Below are positions 4,013 through 6,091 of a stretch of 6,091 nt of DNA, piece by piece (position 1 is the stretch's first letter; the number at the start of each line of letters is the position of its first letter). The notes under the pieces were generated by a model. The model ran no database searches and was not told the DNA's origin. It saw nothing but the letters and a program-made list of their open reading frames with translations. The stretch is from an uncultured Eubacteriaceae bacterium (GTDB taxonomy: Bacteria > Bacillota > Clostridia > Oscillospirales > Acutalibacteraceae). The DNA lies in the NCBI GenBank assembly GCA_937905915.1, contig CALCVR010000073.1, forward strand, positions 1 to 6,091, read 5' to 3'. The translations under genes were made by a program, and so were the position numbers.

Positions 4013-6091
4013 ATGCGGAAACAAAAAGAACAGAGTTTTTTAGGAAAAAAGCGTATAGCAGCTATTTGTATGGTTGTTATTTTGCTTTTGGCTTGTTATT
4101 TTGCCGAAAGCTTAGTGGCATTGGCTCAGAACCCTTCTTCTCTTACACCTCGGGCAGCCGATCCCAGCACCATGACAAATTGGACGCAAAGTTTTGGACA
4201 AAACGTGCTGGATACTTCATCGGCGGGACGAATCTGGACCGATAAAACCGTAAGCGATGGCGACGTCCTTCTGCAAAACGAGGATGGCCATCAAGTGGTG
4301 GCGGTAGAACGCAGCGGCGAGGAAAATTTTTTAGTGTCCCTTTCCGCCATTAGTTCCAATAAGAGCATCGTAGGACAGGATACCATCCCCATCGACGTTA
4401 TGCTGGTGCTGGACGTGTCGGGCAGTATGGTGAACAGTGATTCAGTTCCAAGCTTGGTGTCTGCTACCAACAGCGCTATTAAGAAATTGTTGCAATTAAA
4501 TGTCAACAACCGTGTTGGGGTGATTCTATTTTCAGGCAACTCGGCGGCGGGAAGTTCTGATGCCGGTACGGCCAGCGTTTTGCTGGATTTAAATCGGTAT
4601 CGTTCCAATGAACAAGACCAATTTATAAGCTACACCGTGGATCAAGAATGGGTAAATGATTGGATTGGTGGCCATTGGGAAGATATTTATACGATCTCGG
4701 TAGCAAATAATATTACATATGAAGAATCACAACAAAAAGTGGATGAAAATAAAAAAGCAGTAGAGGGCGGAACCTATATCCAAAACGGTTTATATCAGGC
4801 GTGGCAGCAGTTTAGCCGGGTCGAAGATACCGCGGTAGACGGAGTAAAACGCATTCCCGTCATGGTTCTCATGGGAGACGGCGCTCCCACTGCCGCAACC
4901 AATGGTTATTCCAATGTACAGACTTCTACTACAGGAAATGGTACAAGTACTAGTGACACAATAGGTTTTTATACTCAGTTAACAGCGGCCTATACCCGGG
5001 CGCAGATGCGGGAACATTATGGCCGGGAGCCATTGTTTTACACCTTGGGCCTCGGCATAAATGGCCTGGAGGGAAATCAAAAACAAATCGCTCAATGGGT
5101 ATTGAACCCGGAGTCCACACCCGAGCCGGGGAGCGGCGGACGGTGGGATCCCATTACGGTAGGAAACTATTGGGAGCGATTTTTAACATTGGGTGCAGGA
5201 GATAACCTGCGAGATTGGGATCATCGAGATTATCCCGATGTAACCCGTGCAGACGACGGCATTGGGGAAAGCGATCAAGTGTATGCCGACCAATATTTTG
5301 AAGCTACCGACAGCCAAGGGCTGGAAGGGGCCTTTGAACAAATCGTACAGGAAATCATTCTACAGTCCCAGTACTATCCCACCGATATTGGAAGCGACGG
5401 GGCCAACTTCTCCGGTTATTTGACATTCCAGGATCCTTTGGGAGAATACATGGAGGTCAAAAAGGTCAACGGCTTGGTGTGCGGAGACAAATTACATACA
5501 GGAAAAGACTTTGCCAGGACCTTCCGAGATGGATTCCATCCAGAGAGCGGTGGAAGCGATTTAACATTTTTGCGTTCGGTTATGGAACGCCTAAGCATCA
5601 CAAATGATCAGGCAATAGAACTCATCAACAATGCCATCGGGGAAGGGCAGATTTATTACCGCGATGAAAATGACTTTGGCAATGTCATCATGTGGTATGG
5701 CAAAGGGGATAGCGCAGATCAGCAGCAATACATTGGACCTTATATAGAAGGGGAAGAGGCTCCTTCCGATGCGAAATATTTGAATTATTCCTATTCTTAC
5801 TACGGAACTTCTGGATCCCATACCGCTACCGGAGCCGATATGATGTATATCAGCGCCCGGGTGGCGACGGAACTAGCCACAGACAAGCAAACTGTGTTAT
5901 TGAAAGTGCCGTCGTCCTTGGTACCTATGGTCAGATACAAAGTCACTATCGACGGCAAAGATCTGGAAAATGCAAAAGTAGCTGGAACGACACGGCAAGA
6001 AGCTTATCCCATGCGGTTTTTCTATGAAGAAGGACTCAAGGACGTCAATGCGGATAATGTCCAATTTTTAGTAAGGGACGGCTACGAGCAT
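4013..6091 (+). CDS. Secreted VWA-domain surface protein, probable adhesin or pilus-like protein (C-terminus beyond window)
   Basis: The frame stays open for 693 codons to the window end. A basic N-terminus (MRKQKEQSFLGKKR) and hydrophobic stretch (15-31) form a signal peptide, with likely cleavage after A36-L-A38. A von Willebrand A domain spans about 128-450. Its metal-binding MIDAS residues are all present: D134-V-S136-G-S138, T254 in GGTYIQNGL, and D289 in VLMGDGAPT. Between the second strand (RVGVILFSGNS, from 167) and T254 is an unusually long insertion of about 75 residues, rich in W, D and N. Beyond 450 lies a beta-rich region (from about QSQYYPTDI, then DPLGEYMEVKKVNG) resembling the second domain of Gram-positive VWA pilus-tip or adhesin proteins. 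Any Cna-B repeats, LPXTG or other anchor would be past the edge. The gene sits 58 bp downstream of site S3, and no promoter is visible between, so expression probably depends on segment inversion. The ligand is unknown. Confidence 0.85.
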   Translation, partial: MRKQKEQSFLGKKRIAAICMVVILLLACYFAESLVALAQNPSSLTPRAADPSTMTNWTQSFGQNVLDTSSAGRIWTDKTVSDGDVLLQNEDGHQVVAVERSGEENFLVSLSAISSNKSIVGQDTIPIDVMLVLDVSGSMVNSDSVPSLVSATNSAIKKLLQLNVNNRVGVILFSGNSAAGSSDAGTASVLLDLNRYRSNEQDQFISYTVDQEWVNDWIGGHWEDIYTISVANNITYEESQQKVDENKKAVEGGTYIQNGLYQAWQQFSRVEDTAVDGVKRIPVMVLMGDGAPTAATNGYSNVQTSTTGNGTSTSDTIGFYTQLTAAYTRAQMREHYGREPLFYTLGLGINGLEGNQKQIAQWVLNPESTPEPGSGGRWDPITVGNYWERFLTLGAGDNLRDWDHRDYPDVTRADDGIGESDQVYADQYFEATDSQGLEGAFEQIVQEIILQSQYYPTDIGSDGANFSGYLTFQDPLGEYMEVKKVNGLVCGDKLHTGKDFARTFRDGFHPESGGSDLTFLRSVMERLSITNDQAIELINNAIGEGQIYYRDENDFGNVIMWYGKGDSADQQQYIGPYIEGEEAPSDAKYLNYSYSYYGTSGSHTATGADMMYISARVATELATDKQTVLLKVPSSLVPMVRYKVTIDGKDLENAKVAGTTRQEAYPMRFFYEEGLKDVNADNVQFLVRDGYEH

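Noticed and set aside
4085..4096. Lipobox LLAC (C28) making the VWA protein a lipoprotein
   Set aside because: The -2 residue is Leu, which is unusual, and the hydrophobic region continues to a better signal peptidase I site (ALA at 36-38). A lipoprotein is not fully excluded.
4291..5821. Minus-strand ORFs opposite the VWA gene (4291-4608, 5416-5601, 5591-5821)
   Set aside because: They are shadow frames of a clearly coding plus-strand gene, without ribosome binding sites or recognisable domains.

Overview
The window suggests a Gram-positive Firmicute, most likely a gut-type Clostridium relative. The evidence is strong GGAGG-type ribosome binding sites, sigma-A-like promoters, a Firmicute-type cardiolipin synthase, a YdbS/YdbT-like bPH pair, and a secreted von Willebrand A surface protein. 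No 16S or other taxonomic marker is present, so this placement is inference.

Left part (1-2439, minus strand): a membrane-envelope block. A cardiolipin synthase (892-2439) carries both HKD motifs. It is followed, after about 236 bp with a promoter-like sequence and a short palindrome, by a two-gene unit of small bPH-domain membrane proteins. These are a YdbS-like protein (221-655, GTG start) and the N-terminus of a YdbT-like protein (1-224, cut by the window edge), with ATGA overlap.

Middle (2440-4012): a divergent intergenic region carries the cls promoter, a terminator-like hairpin and the promoter of a plus-strand tyrosine recombinase (2757-3605, all catalytic residues present). Directly after it lies an AT-rich, gene-free segment (3606-4012) bounded by near-perfect inverted copies of one 24-bp recombinase-type site. 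S1 is at 3597-3620 and overlaps the recombinase stop codon; S3 is at 3931-3954 in opposite orientation. A third, fully palindromic copy, S2 (3638-3661), is in direct orientation to S1. Between the sites are a strong extended -10 promoter pointing left (3751-3778, minus) and a bidirectional terminator (3810-3876).

Right part (4013-6091, plus strand): a large secreted VWA-domain protein with an intact MIDAS metal site, open to the window end. It has a good ribosome binding site but no convincing promoter between the terminator and the gene in the present orientation.

Together, the recombinase, sites, promoter and surface-protein gene read as a phase-variation switch. The recombinase would invert the 0.3-kb segment, and inversion would turn the promoter toward the VWA gene. 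The sequence as given appears to be in the OFF state. The duplicated S1/S2 site would allow two different inversions, one placing an attenuator-like hairpin in the leader and one not, plus a 41-bp deletion. This is the most interesting element of the window.
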